Source: Amycolatopsis azurea DSM 43854 (GTDB lineage: Bacteria > Actinomycetota > Actinomycetes > Mycobacteriales > Pseudonocardiaceae). From it: a stretch of 64,000 nt of DNA. Positions 54,058-62,608 of this stretch are shown here, piece after piece (the first letter of the stretch is position 1; the number at the start of each line of letters is the position of its first letter). Below the pieces are notes generated by a model. It did not search any database. It was not told where the DNA came from and saw only the letters and a list, made by a program, of their open reading frames with translations. The stretch spans positions 250,854 to 314,853 of the forward strand of contig NZ_MUXN01000008.1 of assembly GCF_001995215.1 (NCBI RefSeq). Direction: 5' to 3'. The translations under genes and the position numbers were made by a program.

Positions 54058-54561
54058 GTGCAGTTCGGTCGCTATTACGAAGAGTTCGAGGTCGGTGCGG
54101 TCTACAAGCACTGGCCGGGCAAAACGGTCACCGAGTACGACGACCACCTGTTCTGCCTCATCACCATGAACCACCATCCGCTGCACCTCGACGCGCACTA
54201 CGCCGAGGAGACCACCGATTTCGGCAAGAACGTCGTGGTCGGCAACTACGTCTACTCGCTGCTGCTGGGCATGTCGGTGCCGGACGTGTCCGGCAAGGCG
54301 ATCGCGAACCTCGAGGTCGAATCGCTGAAACACGTGAAGCCGACGTTCCACGGTGACACCATCTACGGCGAGACCGAGGTGCTGGACAAGACGCCGTCGA
54401 AGTCGAAGGACGATCGAGGCGTCGTCTACGTCGAGACCCGCGGCTATAAGCAGGACGGCACGATCGTGTGTGTGTTCCGTCGCAAGGTGATGGTGCCGAA
54501 GCGGTCTTACGGTGACAGCAGGGGCGGCGAACAGCCCGGCCGTCCCGTGCCGCACGAATGA
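54058..54561 (+). CDS. MaoC-family (R)-hydratase/dehydratase
   Basis: 167 residues with the hot-dog hydratase motif: after FCLITMNHHPLHLD comes AHYAEETTDFG (Asp/His catalytic pair), then VVGNYVYSLLLGMSV and HVKPTFHGDTIYGETEVL. It hydrates enoyl-CoA thioesters or removes water from hydroxyacyl-CoA. The GTG at 54058 is used because AGGAGGAAT lies just before; much longer upstream reading is antisense to corA. It is followed by DUF2332 on the same strand. Confidence 0.88.
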   Translation: MQFGRYYEEFEVGAVYKHWPGKTVTEYDDHLFCLITMNHHPLHLDAHYAEETTDFGKNVVVGNYVYSLLLGMSVPDVSGKAIANLEVESLKHVKPTFHGDTIYGETEVLDKTPSKSKDDRGVVYVETRGYKQDGTIVCVFRRKVMVPKRSYGDSRGGEQPGRPVPHE

Positions 54562-54594
54562 CGGGTGTCACGAACGGGAAGAGGGAGCGCGTCG

Positions 54595-55698
54595 ATGCCC
54601 ATCGGGCTGGATGAGATCAAGAGCCGCCTGCGGAAGTTCGCGACCGTCGAGGCGGCCGGTGTTTCGCCGTTGTACGAACACTTGGCGGCGAAGGCGGCCG
54701 AGGACGACGACGTCGCCGGGCTGCTCGCCGACGCGCGCGGCGGTGAAGCGCGCGGGACGCTGCTGATGGCGACCGCGCACCGGCTCATCCAGGCCGACCC
54801 GATCCACCCGCTCTCGCGGTACTACCCGTCCGTCGGCGGGTTCGACGGGGTGGACACGGAGACGTGGCCGCTCTTCCGGTCGTTCCTGCTCGAACGGGCG
54901 GACAAGGCCAGGGCGATCATCGCGTCGCGGTACACGCAGACCAACGAGGTCCGCCGGGCGGCGCTGCTCTACCCCGCGGTGACCGCGGCGGCGAAGGAAG
55001 CGGGCGGCAAGATCGCGCTGCTCGAGGTCGGCTGTAGCGCCGGGCTGCTCCTCGGCCTGGACAAATACGCCTACCGTTACCAGTGCGACGGCGGCGAACA
55101 GCTCACCGCCGGGCCCGCGAAGACCGCCGTCGGCCTGCACTGCGCCTTGGACCTCGCGCTCGGCGCCGTCACGCCGAAGGTGCCGAAGAAGCTGACGATC
55201 ACCGCCCGCGCCGGCCTCGACCGCGCCCCGGTCGACCTCGCCGACGAGGACGAGCTCGCCTGGCTCGAAGCCTGCGTCTGGGCCGACCAGCCGGACCGGA
55301 TCCGGCTCCTGCGCACGGCCGCGGCGGCGCAGGGCAAGCAGCGGCCCGAGCTGATCACCGGCGACGCCGTCGACGATCTCGCGTCGTCGGCCGCCACGCT
55401 GCCCGCCGACGCTCCTCTCGTCGTGCTGACCAGCCATGTGCTGGCGTATCTGGGGGAGCGGCGGGCCGACTTCCTCGAGGAGCTGCGGAACCTCGCCGCG
55501 GACCGGCCGCTGTGGTGGGTCAGCGAGGAGTTCTACGGTGCCGCGCTGGAGCCGCTGGTGCCCGGCCGGGCCGATCTGGCCGAACCCGCGGACCAGGCCG
55601 TGCTCGGGCTCGTCCGCTGGGACGGTGGCGTCCCGGACGTCCGCGCGCTGGCCAGGACGGCTCCGCACGGGCAGCGGATGACCTGGCTCCCGGTTTGA
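54595..55698 (+). CDS. DUF2332 protein
   Basis: 367 residues, DUF2332 family: LRKFATVEAAGVSPLYEHLA, LMATAHRLIQADPIHPLSRYYPS and VRRAALLYPAVTAAAKEAGG, then IALLEVGCSAGLLLGLDKYAYRY, resembling a methyltransferase-type glycine-rich loop. No experimental function is known. The start at 54595 follows GAGGGAG; an earlier GTG at 54565 is possible. Probably cotranscribed with the MaoC gene. Confidence 0.85.
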   Translation: MPIGLDEIKSRLRKFATVEAAGVSPLYEHLAAKAAEDDDVAGLLADARGGEARGTLLMATAHRLIQADPIHPLSRYYPSVGGFDGVDTETWPLFRSFLLERADKARAIIASRYTQTNEVRRAALLYPAVTAAAKEAGGKIALLEVGCSAGLLLGLDKYAYRYQCDGGEQLTAGPAKTAVGLHCALDLALGAVTPKVPKKLTITARAGLDRAPVDLADEDELAWLEACVWADQPDRIRLLRTAAAAQGKQRPELITGDAVDDLASSAATLPADAPLVVLTSHVLAYLGERRADFLEELRNLAADRPLWWVSEEFYGAALEPLVPGRADLAEPADQAVLGLVRWDGGVPDVRALARTAPHGQRMTWLPV

Positions 55699-55803
55699 CT
55701 TTCAGAAAGCCGCGCACATGTCGGGAAAGCATCGGTGAGGATAATTTTCACCTCACCCGGTGCTTTATCCCCGAGGTATTCGCCGAATCGGACACGGCGG
55801 GTG

Positions 55804-56232
55804 TCAAGACCGCTGGCGGGACCCGGTCGGCAGCACTCCCCAATCGCGGAGAGTGACGAACAGGAGTTCGGCCAACCGGCCGCCTTTGTCGAGTTCGATC
55901 AAGGTTTCGGCGTCGATCCACCGGGCGTCGGCGGCGTCGTCCCCGGCACGGAGAGTGCCGCCGGTGACCGCGCAGGCGTAGTCGTGGATGTCGTACCGGC
56001 CGCGGAGGGCGTTGCCGACGTATGTGCCCGGCATCACGTCGAGGCCGGTCTCTTCGCGCATCTCCCGGATGACGGCCGCTTCGTCCGTTTCGCCTGGTTC
56101 CACGCGTCCGCCGGGGACCGACCAGAGTCCACGTCCGGGTTCATTCGCGCGCTGAATCAGCAGAATCCGGCCGAGTCGGTCGTGGACGATGCCGCCGACA
56201 CAGCGGACGGTGCTGTCCGAAACGGTGTTCAT
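55804..56232 (-). CDS. Nudix hydrolase
   Basis: 142 residues, single Nudix domain. The Nudix box GGRVEPGETDEAAVIREMREETG contains all signature residues (G, E, REXXEE; shown here as GGRVEPGET and REMREETG). It cleaves nucleoside diphosphates linked to another group; the substrate cannot be read from the sequence. Convergent with the DUF2332 gene. Confidence 0.9.
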   Translation of the reverse strand: MNTVSDSTVRCVGGIVHDRLGRILLIQRANEPGRGLWSVPGGRVEPGETDEAAVIREMREETGLDVMPGTYVGNALRGRYDIHDYACAVTGGTLRAGDDAADARWIDAETLIELDKGGRLAELLFVTLRDWGVLPTGSRQRS

Positions 56233-56418
56233 TCCCGAATGGTAGACGCGGGCTTCCTGACAACGGCTGTCCTGTACACGGAGAGTAGCCGTACGGTATA
56301 CTTCTCCTCGCCGGCTGACCCAAGCGCGGGACTTCCCTCCCGCGCCGGTGGAAGGTGCGGTACAAAATGAATAGCCAGTATCCGCAGTCAGTCACCGTAA
56401 GAGACAGGATTGATCGCC

Positions 56419-56580
56419 GTGAACGCGAAAAAGCTACTCACTTTCGCAGGAATCGCGTTGGTGCTGTTCTTCGTGATCGCGCAGCCAGGTCAGGCCGCGG
56501 GCCTCGTGGGAAACATCATCGGCTTCCTGCGTGACTCGGCCGAATCGGTGATCACCTTCGTCAGCAACGTCTTCAGCTAG
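56419..56580 (+). CDS. 53-residue hydrophobic small protein
   Basis: Reads MNAKKLLTFAGIALVLFFVI then AQPGQAAGLVGNIIGFLRDS and ends in an amphipathic FVSNVFS. The N-terminus is a membrane helix or signal-like segment ending QPGQAA. GTG start. It is 23 bases upstream of the PH-domain gene and likely cotranscribed. Similar short proteins precede bacterial PH-domain genes in other actinobacteria (recalled, not checked). Confidence 0.65.
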   Translation: MNAKKLLTFAGIALVLFFVIAQPGQAAGLVGNIIGFLRDSAESVITFVSNVFS

Positions 56581-56603
56581 CGGACGGCGGATACTCTATC
56601 GGT

Positions 56604-57164
56604 ATGTTCGCCCCACGCGATCCAGACGAGTATCTCCTCGACACCGAGCGACGGGTCATCAGGATCCGCCGTCACTGGGCTGTGCTGTTGTGGGACACCT
56701 TCGAGACGGCCGCGCTGCTGGCCGTCTGCGTCCTGGTGTCCTACCTGTTGCCGCCCGCCGCGTGGGTGATCCAGAACATCCTCTGGTACGCCGCGTTGCT
56801 CATCATCCTGCGCTTCGCGTACGTGGTGATGGAGTGGTGGGTCGAGCGGCTGGTGGTCACGGACAAACGGTTCGTGATGACCACCGGCGTCTACACGACC
56901 AAAGTGCTGATGATGCCGATCACCAAGGTCACCGACCTCACCTATGAACGTTCGGCGTGGGGCCGGATGATGGGGTACGGGACCATGGTGGTCGAGTCGG
57001 CCGGTCAGATCCAGGCGCTGAACCGCATCGACTATCTGCCGAAGCCGGAAGAGTTCTACGACACGATCTCCGAGCTCGTGTTCGGCGACAAGCAGAAGCA
57101 GGCCGAGCGCTTTTCGATGATCAAGGCGCAGCGTGCGGCGCGCGGCAAGAAGAAGGTCGGTTAG
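56604..57164 (+). CDS. Membrane protein with bacterial PH domain
   Basis: 186 residues: two transmembrane helices (about 28-50 and 55-72, AALLAVCVLVSYLLPPAAW, ILWYAALLIILRFAYVVM) followed by a bPH2-type domain (RLVVTDKRFVMTTGVYTTKV, ITKVTDLTYERSAWGRMMGYG) and a basic C-terminus. Function unknown; membrane-organising or stress roles are proposed for the family. Confidence 0.85.
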   Translation: MFAPRDPDEYLLDTERRVIRIRRHWAVLLWDTFETAALLAVCVLVSYLLPPAAWVIQNILWYAALLIILRFAYVVMEWWVERLVVTDKRFVMTTGVYTTKVLMMPITKVTDLTYERSAWGRMMGYGTMVVESAGQIQALNRIDYLPKPEEFYDTISELVFGDKQKQAERFSMIKAQRAARGKKKVG

Positions 57165-57215
57165 CGCAGGTCCCGAAGTCGCTGTGACCTGGCGCATCAT
57201 CGATACTCATCCTTG

Positions 57216-58079
57216 ATGCGCATCGACCTGCACGCCCACTCCACCGCCTCCGACGGTACCGACAGCCCTGCCGGGCTGGTCGCCGCCGCCGCGAAGGCGG
57301 GCCTCGACGTAGTCGCGATCACCGATCACGACACCACGGCCGGCTGGGCCCCGGCCGCCGAGGCACTCCCGCCGGGGCTTTCCCTGGTGCCCGGCGCCGA
57401 GCTGTCCACGATCTCCGTGGATCCGGTGTCCGGACGGCATGTCAGCGTCCACCTGCTCGCGTACCTCTTCGACCCCGGGTCGGAGGCGGTCGTCGCCGAG
57501 CAGACCCGGCTGCGGTCGGAGCGGCGGTGGCGGCTGCGCGTGATGGCCGAGCGGATGGCCGCCGACGGCCTGCCGGTCGATCCCGACGAGGTCATGTCGC
57601 TGCTGCCCGAGGACGGCTCGGCCGGACGTCCGCATCTTGCTCAGGCTCTCGTGCGGGCCGGCGTCGTCTCGTCGGTGAACGAGGCCTTCGGGAGCTATCT
57701 GGGCAACGGAAGCGGATACTTCGTGGCGCGGCAGGACACGCTCGTCGAGGACGCGATCGACATGATCGCGGAGGCGGGCGGCGTCACCGTGATCGCGCAT
57801 CCCTTCGCCTACACGCGCGGCGCGACCATCACCGTCGACGTGCTCGCCGGGCTGGCCGCGCACGGGCTCACCGGCGTCGAGGTCGATCACCCGAACCACG
57901 ACGAGGAGACCCGCGTCCGGCTGCACGGGCTGGCGGGGGAGCTGGGGCTCGTGCGCACCGGGTCGAGCGACTACCACGGCACGAACAAGACCATCGATCT
58001 CGGCGACGAGACCACCGACCCGCTCGCGCTCGAAGAACTCGTCGCGCGGTCGACCGGGTTCCAGGTCGTGACCCGGTGA
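57216..58079 (+). CDS. PHP-domain phosphoesterase
   Basis: 287 residues. PHP motifs: DLHAHSTASDGTDS (first metal ligands), AITDHDTTAGW, PGAELST, IAHPFAY, and a C-terminal TGSSDYHG. This set fits the YciV/RNase AM-like or 3',5'-nucleotide bisphosphate phosphatase group. ATG at 57216 chosen over the adjacent TTG. Its stop overlaps marC (GTGA), so the two are coupled. Confidence 0.9.
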   Translation: MRIDLHAHSTASDGTDSPAGLVAAAAKAGLDVVAITDHDTTAGWAPAAEALPPGLSLVPGAELSTISVDPVSGRHVSVHLLAYLFDPGSEAVVAEQTRLRSERRWRLRVMAERMAADGLPVDPDEVMSLLPEDGSAGRPHLAQALVRAGVVSSVNEAFGSYLGNGSGYFVARQDTLVEDAIDMIAEAGGVTVIAHPFAYTRGATITVDVLAGLAAHGLTGVEVDHPNHDEETRVRLHGLAGELGLVRTGSSDYHGTNKTIDLGDETTDPLALEELVARSTGFQVVTR

Positions 58080-58705
58080 CCATCACGGACTTCTTCGACG
58101 CGCGCCTGTTCATGAGCGCGACGATCACGCTGATCGTCATCATGGACCCGCCCGGCACGGTGCCGGTGTTCCTGAGCCTGACCGGCCGCAAGCCGGTGGC
58201 GTTCCGTGCCAAGGCCGCGCGGCAGGCGGTGCTGGTCTCGCTGCTGGTGATCTCGCTGTTCGCCGTCGCGGGGCAAGCGATCCTGTCGTACCTCGGCATC
58301 GGGATCCCGGCGCTGCAAGGCGCGGGCGGGCTCCTGCTGCTACTCATCGCGCTGCAACTGCTGACGGGCAAGACCGGCGGCGAGGCCGAGGCGGCGGGCG
58401 ACGACGTCAACGTCGCGCTCGTGCCGCTCGGGACGCCGCTGCTCGCCGGGCCGGGCGCGATCGCCGCGACCATCGTCTTCGTGCGGCAGGCCGACGGGCA
58501 CGTCGGCGCTTATGTGGCTCTCGCGCTTTCGATCGTGACGGTGCACTTCGTGCTGTACCTGTGCATGCGGTACTCGGGCGTGGTGATCCGGCTGATCAAG
58601 GAAAGCGGGATCACGCTGCTGGCGAAGATCGCCGGTCTGCTGCTGGCCGCCATCGCGGTCGAACTGGTGGCGAACTCGGTGAAGGGCTTCATCGCGGGCA
58701 CGTGA
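58076..58705 (+). CDS. MarC-family membrane protein
   Basis: 209 residues with six hydrophobic helices: MSATITLIVIMDPPGTVPVF, LSYLGIGIPALQGAGGLLL, PLGTPLLAGPGAIAATI, and a final LLAAIAVELVANSVKGF. MarC proteins are integral inner-membrane proteins of uncertain, possibly transport, function; the old link to multiple antibiotic resistance was not supported. GTG start overlapping the PHP gene. Confidence 0.9.
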   Translation: MTITDFFDARLFMSATITLIVIMDPPGTVPVFLSLTGRKPVAFRAKAARQAVLVSLLVISLFAVAGQAILSYLGIGIPALQGAGGLLLLLIALQLLTGKTGGEAEAAGDDVNVALVPLGTPLLAGPGAIAATIVFVRQADGHVGAYVALALSIVTVHFVLYLCMRYSGVVIRLIKESGITLLAKIAGLLLAAIAVELVANSVKGFIAGT

Positions 58706-58706
58706 C

Positions 58707-58798
58707 CCGGGGGGCTGAAGGGGACTTTCCCCTCATGTCACGCGACGAAGGGGCCCTTCACCGCGTCGGATGCGGTGAAGGGCCCCTTCAGCCCCCGG
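58707..58798. repeat. Nested palindrome C4
   Basis: Outer arms CCGGGGGGCTGAAGGGG (58707-58723) and CCCCTTCAGCCCCCGG (58783-58798, one base shorter); an inner 18-base pair GAAGGGGCCCTTCACCGC at 58747-58764 and complement at 58772-58789. It starts one base after the marC stop. Opens a 430-base gene-free stretch made almost wholly of palindromes. Confidence 0.85.
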
Positions 58799-58817
58799 CT
58801 CCGGCCGGCAGGCGCGG

Positions 58818-58844
58818 GCGATAGCAAGGGTCCCTTGCTATCGC
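58818..58844. repeat. Perfect palindromic repeat S5
   Basis: GCGATAGCAAGGG, T, CCCTTGCTATCGC: 13-base perfect arms, the most symmetrical S copy in the window. Confidence 0.88.
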
Positions 58845-58870
58845 CTCTCTTGATGTTGAGAGATGTGTAA

Positions 58871-58925
58871 GTCCGTGAAGGCCCCCTTGCCTACCCTCAA
58901 GGTAGTGAAGGAGGCCTTCACGGAC
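58871..58925. repeat. Palindromic repeat B5
   Basis: Outer arms GTCCGTGAAGGCC and GGCCTTCACGGAC as in B1, with a diverged centre (TACCCTCAAGGTA). A further half copy (TCCCTCAAGGAGTCCTTCACGG) follows at 58931-58952. Confidence 0.75.
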
Positions 58926-58957
58926 CCTGGGTCCCTCAAGGAGTCCTTCACGGCGGT

Positions 58958-59016
58958 CCAAGTACATGAAGGGGTCCTTCACGGAGCCAGGCGCAAGCAA
59001 GGGGGCCTTCATGTAC
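58958..59016. repeat. Dispersed 59-base repeat T2 (inverse of T1)
   Basis: Reverse complement of 10708-10766 with all 59 bases identical. Ends GTACATGAAGG and CCTTCATGTAC. Confidence 0.88.
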
Positions 59017-59050
59017 TCGCCTCCAGCCCCGCGGCGGGGGCAGACCCGGG

Positions 59051-59075
59051 GCGATAGCAAAGGTCCCTTGCTCTC
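59051..59075. repeat. Degraded palindrome S6
   Basis: GCGATAGCAAAGGTCCCTTG followed by CTCTC: left arm intact, right arm changed at the TATC core. 64 bases before the RecB-family gene start. Confidence 0.7.
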
Positions 59076-59138
59076 TTCCTGGGGATCCCCTCGAAAAGTG
59101 TCGGTGGGGGTGCGTAGCGTTGCGGGCGGGGTGATCCG

Positions 59139-59999
59139 ATGGAGCAGATTGGTTTCGACTTCGGCGTTGAAGCGCCGCGCAAGCTGACGAAGGTCTCGCC
59201 CGCGCGCCTCGCGACGTTCGAAGACTGCCCGCGCCGCTACCGCATGTCGTACCTGGACCGCCCGTCCCCGACACGCACCGGCGCGTGGGCGCACAGCACG
59301 CTGGGCGCGGTGGTGCACAACGCCTTGCGGGCGCTGTTCGACCTGCCGGTCATCAAGCGCGTGCCGCAGCGGGCGATGGCGCTCGTCGCCGAGCATTGGA
59401 AGGACGCCGGGTTCGAGGACGCCGATCAGGCGGCCAGGTACCGGGCCCGGGCCAAGGGCTGGGTCGCGGAGTACGTCGAGCACAACGACGTCAGCGTCGA
59501 TCCGGTCGGGCTGGAGCGCTGGGTTTCCGCACCCGTCACGCTTGAGCCGGGCAGCGGGCCCAGCCTCATCATCGAGGGCCGCGCCGACCGCATCGACCAG
59601 CGCGGCCGGGAACTGGTGATCATCGACTACAAGACCGGCCGTCGTGAGCCGGACGAGTACGAGGCGCGCTCCTCGCAGGCCTTGGCGTTGTACGCGGTCG
59701 CGGCCGCCAGGACGCTGCGGACGCCGTGCTACCAGGTCGAGCTGCACCATGTGCCCACCGGCACCGTCGCGGCCGCCGAGCACACCGAGCAGAGCCTCAA
59801 ACGCCATCTCCAGCGCGCCGACGAGACCGCGGGGGACCTGCGGCTGGCAACGGATACCCTGAACGCCGGCGGCGACGAGGACGTCCTGTTCCCCGCGCGC
59901 CCCGGCCGCCGCTGCTCCTGGTGCGACTTCCGGCCCAGTTGCGCGGCAGGCCAGGAGGCCGGACCCGCGTCTCAGCCGTGGGAGTTGCTGGCGCCCTAG
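59139..59999 (+). CDS. RecB-family PD-(D/E)XK nuclease with Fe-S cysteines
   Basis: 286 residues, AddB/Cas4-type exonuclease fold. A first Cys in TFEDCPRRYR (Cys30), HSTLGAVVHNAL (conserved His), GRADRID and VIIDYKTGR (catalytic Asp, Asp-x-Lys) and a C-terminal CSWCDFRPSC give the four cysteines expected for a 4Fe-4S cluster. No CRISPR genes or array are near; it is the stand-alone housekeeping form of actinobacteria. A DNA-repair role is inferred. Confidence 0.9.
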   Translation: MEQIGFDFGVEAPRKLTKVSPARLATFEDCPRRYRMSYLDRPSPTRTGAWAHSTLGAVVHNALRALFDLPVIKRVPQRAMALVAEHWKDAGFEDADQAARYRARAKGWVAEYVEHNDVSVDPVGLERWVSAPVTLEPGSGPSLIIEGRADRIDQRGRELVIIDYKTGRREPDEYEARSSQALALYAVAAARTLRTPCYQVELHHVPTGTVAAAEHTEQSLKRHLQRADETAGDLRLATDTLNAGGDEDVLFPARPGRRCSWCDFRPSCAAGQEAGPASQPWELLAP

Positions 60000-60033
60000 A
60001 ATCCCGAGACCCGACGATTGGACAGGCGAGGAC

Positions 60034-60372
60034 GTGTCGTCACCGGACACCGAAGAGCTCGCGCCACCGCCCGCGGAGCCGGGTGAGCCCGTGGCGCCCG
60101 AACGCGGCCGGTTCTGGCGCGGGCTGACCGGTTCGCTCGCGGCCGGGATGGTCGTGCTCGCGGTGATCGTCCTCGCGATCGCCGGGATCTGCCTGTTCAC
60201 CGACGCTCCCGGGCCCGGGCCGCTGATGCTGATCGGACATCCGATCGCGGCGGTGGTCGCCTTGCTGGCCCAACGGGTCGCCGATACCCGCAACGGCCGC
60301 GTCGCGGGCTGCGCGGGGCTTCTGGTCGTCGCGAGCGTGACAGCGGCTCTGAGCCTCTTCTGGTGGAACTAG
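60034..60372 (+). CDS. Small membrane protein of unknown function
   Basis: 112 residues: a Pro/Glu-rich start, then three transmembrane helices (SLAAGMVVLAVIVLAIAGIC, GHPIAAVVALLAQRV and CAGLLVVASVTAALSLFW). No known domain recognised. GTG start, 34 bases after the nuclease gene. Confidence 0.72.
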   Translation: MSSPDTEELAPPPAEPGEPVAPERGRFWRGLTGSLAAGMVVLAVIVLAIAGICLFTDAPGPGPLMLIGHPIAAVVALLAQRVADTRNGRVAGCAGLLVVASVTAALSLFWWN

Positions 60373-60491
60373 CCGGCACGGCAGCAAACTGCCATCCGGC
60401 CGGAAAAGGGCTCCGGCAAGGCGAAACTTTGAACTCACTGGGCGCGTCGTAGAGGAACACCCGCCGCGCAGCGAGGACGAAGGGCACCGTT

Positions 60492-61136
60492 ATGACCTAC
60501 CCACCCCAGCCAGGACAGCCCGAATACGGCCAAGGTGAGCAGCAGTACCCAGGGCAGCAGCAGTATCCGCAAGGCGGCTACGACCAGAGCGGCGCGTACC
60601 CCCAGCAGCCTCAGCAGCAGTACCCCGGCTACCCCCAGGAGTACCCCGGTCAGCAGTACCCGGGCCAGCAGTACGGACAGGGTTTCGGCGGGCCGCCCGC
60701 GCCGCCGAAGAAGAGCAACACCGGCCTGCTGGTGGGTATCGCCGCCGCTGTCGTGGTGCTGGTGACGCTGGCCATCACCGGGTTCGCCGCTCCCGGGTTC
60801 TTCTTGAGCGACGACAAGGCCGCCGGTCCCGAAGCGACCGCGCAAGCGATCATCGATGGCATCAACGCCCGCGACCGGACCGCGTTGACGGCGCTCAAGT
60901 GCGCGAACGCGGAAAAGGATGTCGTACAGGCCATCGAGCGGGTCAGCGACGTCTCGGACGCCACGCTCGGCGAGACCACGAAAGCCTCCGAGACCGAGTA
61001 CACGATGTCCGTCACGCTGAACGTCGAAGGACGGACCCGCACCGGCACCGGCACGCTCGCCCGCGAGGGCGAGAAGTGGTGCTGGAAGGAAATCGGCCGG
61101 TTCCGGACCAAGACCTCGACGACCTCGACGACGTGA
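60492..61136 (+). CDS. DUF4878-like membrane protein with Gln/Tyr-rich tail
   Basis: 214 residues: residues 1-70 are Q/Y/P/G repeats (YPGQQQYPQGG and YPGQQYPGQQYG), one transmembrane helix (about 78-98) and an extracytoplasmic cystatin-like domain starting ATAQAIIDGINARDRTALTAL with a Cys pair (KCANAEKD, KWCWKE), resembling DUF4878/lumazine-binding-like folds. Function unknown. Palindrome S7 follows its stop. Confidence 0.78.
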   Translation: MTYPPQPGQPEYGQGEQQYPGQQQYPQGGYDQSGAYPQQPQQQYPGYPQEYPGQQYPGQQYGQGFGGPPAPPKKSNTGLLVGIAAAVVVLVTLAITGFAAPGFFLSDDKAAGPEATAQAIIDGINARDRTALTALKCANAEKDVVQAIERVSDVSDATLGETTKASETEYTMSVTLNVEGRTRTGTGTLAREGEKWCWKEIGRFRTKTSTTSTT

Positions 61137-61145
61137 TGACGGTGG

Positions 61146-61172
61146 GCGATAGCAAGGGACCTTTGCTATCGC
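61146..61172. repeat. Palindromic repeat S7
   Basis: GCGATAGCAA...TTGCTATCGC, identical to S1, nine bases past one stop and seven bases before the convergent stop. Confidence 0.88.
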
Positions 61173-61179
61173 CGGCCGG

Positions 61180-62574
61180 TCACTCGAGGGCGACCAGCGT
61201 GGGGCCGCGCTGCTCCAGCAGCACCGGCCCGACCGAAGAGAGCTGCACCGGGCCGTTGTAGCCGCGACGGTCGACGCCGACGGTGCGGACCGTGGTGCCG
61301 GTCAGCTCGTCGAGCACGGCGAGCCCGCCCTGGATCGGCACGACCAGCTGGTCCCCGAAGGTCACACCAGGGCCGGTGGAGTTGTTCAGCGACCAGCGCG
61401 GCGTGAGGTCGTCCCGCGAGAACGCCATGGTCTTCGAGCCGGTGAACCAGTAGACGCCCTGCGCGGTCCACGAGGTCGTCAAGATGCCGCCCTCCGGATC
61501 CCGCGCGAGGTCCGCGGCGGGCACGTCGAGCGGGTACGCCGACTTCTGCATGCCGTCGCCGCCGTAGATGACCAGCAGTTTCTCCTCGGGAAGCACGATC
61601 AGCGCGAGATCGCCGGACATCGCGACGACCTTCGCGTTCTTCCCGGCGAGGACGGTGCTGTAGTCGACCTTCGGGTCGTCGGCTTCGTCATTGGTCGCGC
61701 GGTAGACGGTGAACCGGTCGGCCGGGTCGCCGGGGCAGCGTTCGATCACGCCGATCTTGCCCGCCGCGGCGGCCACCGTGCCGTAGGTGCAGCCCGTCCT
61801 CGGCTGCTTGTTCGCATTGACGATGGCCGGGACCTGGCCGTATTCCATGCTCTTGACCAGGTCGTCGCGCCAGGTGTTGAGCAGTTTCTTGCCGGTGGTG
61901 GTGATGTGCGAGCCGTCGACGACCAGCCGGGTGCCGAGTTCGGCGTCGCCGTTGCGCTGCGCGGTGCGGCGCCCGGTCCCGGTGTCGAGCTGGGTGACCT
62001 CGCTGCAGCCGGTGTCCTTGCGGTACACCGCGTCCACCTTGATCCCGGCGAGCGCGACGGTGCACAGTTCGAGATCGCGGGAATAGCGCCAGCGGACGTC
62101 GCCGGTGTACGGGTCCCGGCCCAGCACCTCGCCCTTGTCCGCGGTGACGACGCTGTTGGCCTCGCCGATCGGGACGGGCGTCGCCGAACTCGGCGCCTGC
62201 CACAGTTCGGTCAGCGAGCCGGGGACCTGCGCCGGCGCGGGCGGGAGCCCGGGCGGCAGGGTGGCGGCGACCTGCGTGACCGTCGCCGCGCTGTCGCTGT
62301 TCACGCCGATGACGACGCCGGTGACCGCGACGACCACCACGATCCCTGCGGCGATCGCGCGGTCCCGTGTGCGGTTCCACGGCGAGCGGCGGGCGCGTTT
62401 CCCGGCCAGTGGCGGTTCGGTGTCCGCCACCGGCGCGGGTTCGGCGTCCAGCACGTCTTCCGTGCCGATCGAAGCCGTGGTGTCCGGCTCGACGTCGTTC
62501 GACGTCTGTTCGGGCCCGGCGGGCACGGGCCGCGCCGGATCCTCGTCCGGCGCGGCTTCCCAGCGTTCGCTCAC
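61180..62574 (-). CDS. Membrane-anchored PQQ-like beta-propeller protein
   Basis: 464 residues: acidic cytoplasmic N-terminus (VSERWEAAPDEDP...), one transmembrane helix (about 75-97, AIAAGIVVVVAVTGVVIG) and an extracytoplasmic propeller with repeated blade motifs (GRDPYTGDVRWRYS, LDTGTGRRT, LNNSTGPGVTFGDQLVVP, LDELTGTTVRTV). It resembles Rv3212, next to the helicase gene rhlE as here. GTG start at 62574. Function unknown; such proteins act as envelope scaffolds. Confidence 0.83.
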   Translation of the reverse strand: MSERWEAAPDEDPARPVPAGPEQTSNDVEPDTTASIGTEDVLDAEPAPVADTEPPLAGKRARRSPWNRTRDRAIAAGIVVVVAVTGVVIGVNSDSAATVTQVAATLPPGLPPAPAQVPGSLTELWQAPSSATPVPIGEANSVVTADKGEVLGRDPYTGDVRWRYSRDLELCTVALAGIKVDAVYRKDTGCSEVTQLDTGTGRRTAQRNGDAELGTRLVVDGSHITTTGKKLLNTWRDDLVKSMEYGQVPAIVNANKQPRTGCTYGTVAAAAGKIGVIERCPGDPADRFTVYRATNDEADDPKVDYSTVLAGKNAKVVAMSGDLALIVLPEEKLLVIYGGDGMQKSAYPLDVPAADLARDPEGGILTTSWTAQGVYWFTGSKTMAFSRDDLTPRWSLNNSTGPGVTFGDQLVVPIQGGLAVLDELTGTTVRTVGVDRRGYNGPVQLSSVGPVLLEQRGPTLVALE

Positions 62575-62608
62575 GTGCCCTAGCCCCCTACGTCCGCAGT
62601 ACGAAAGC

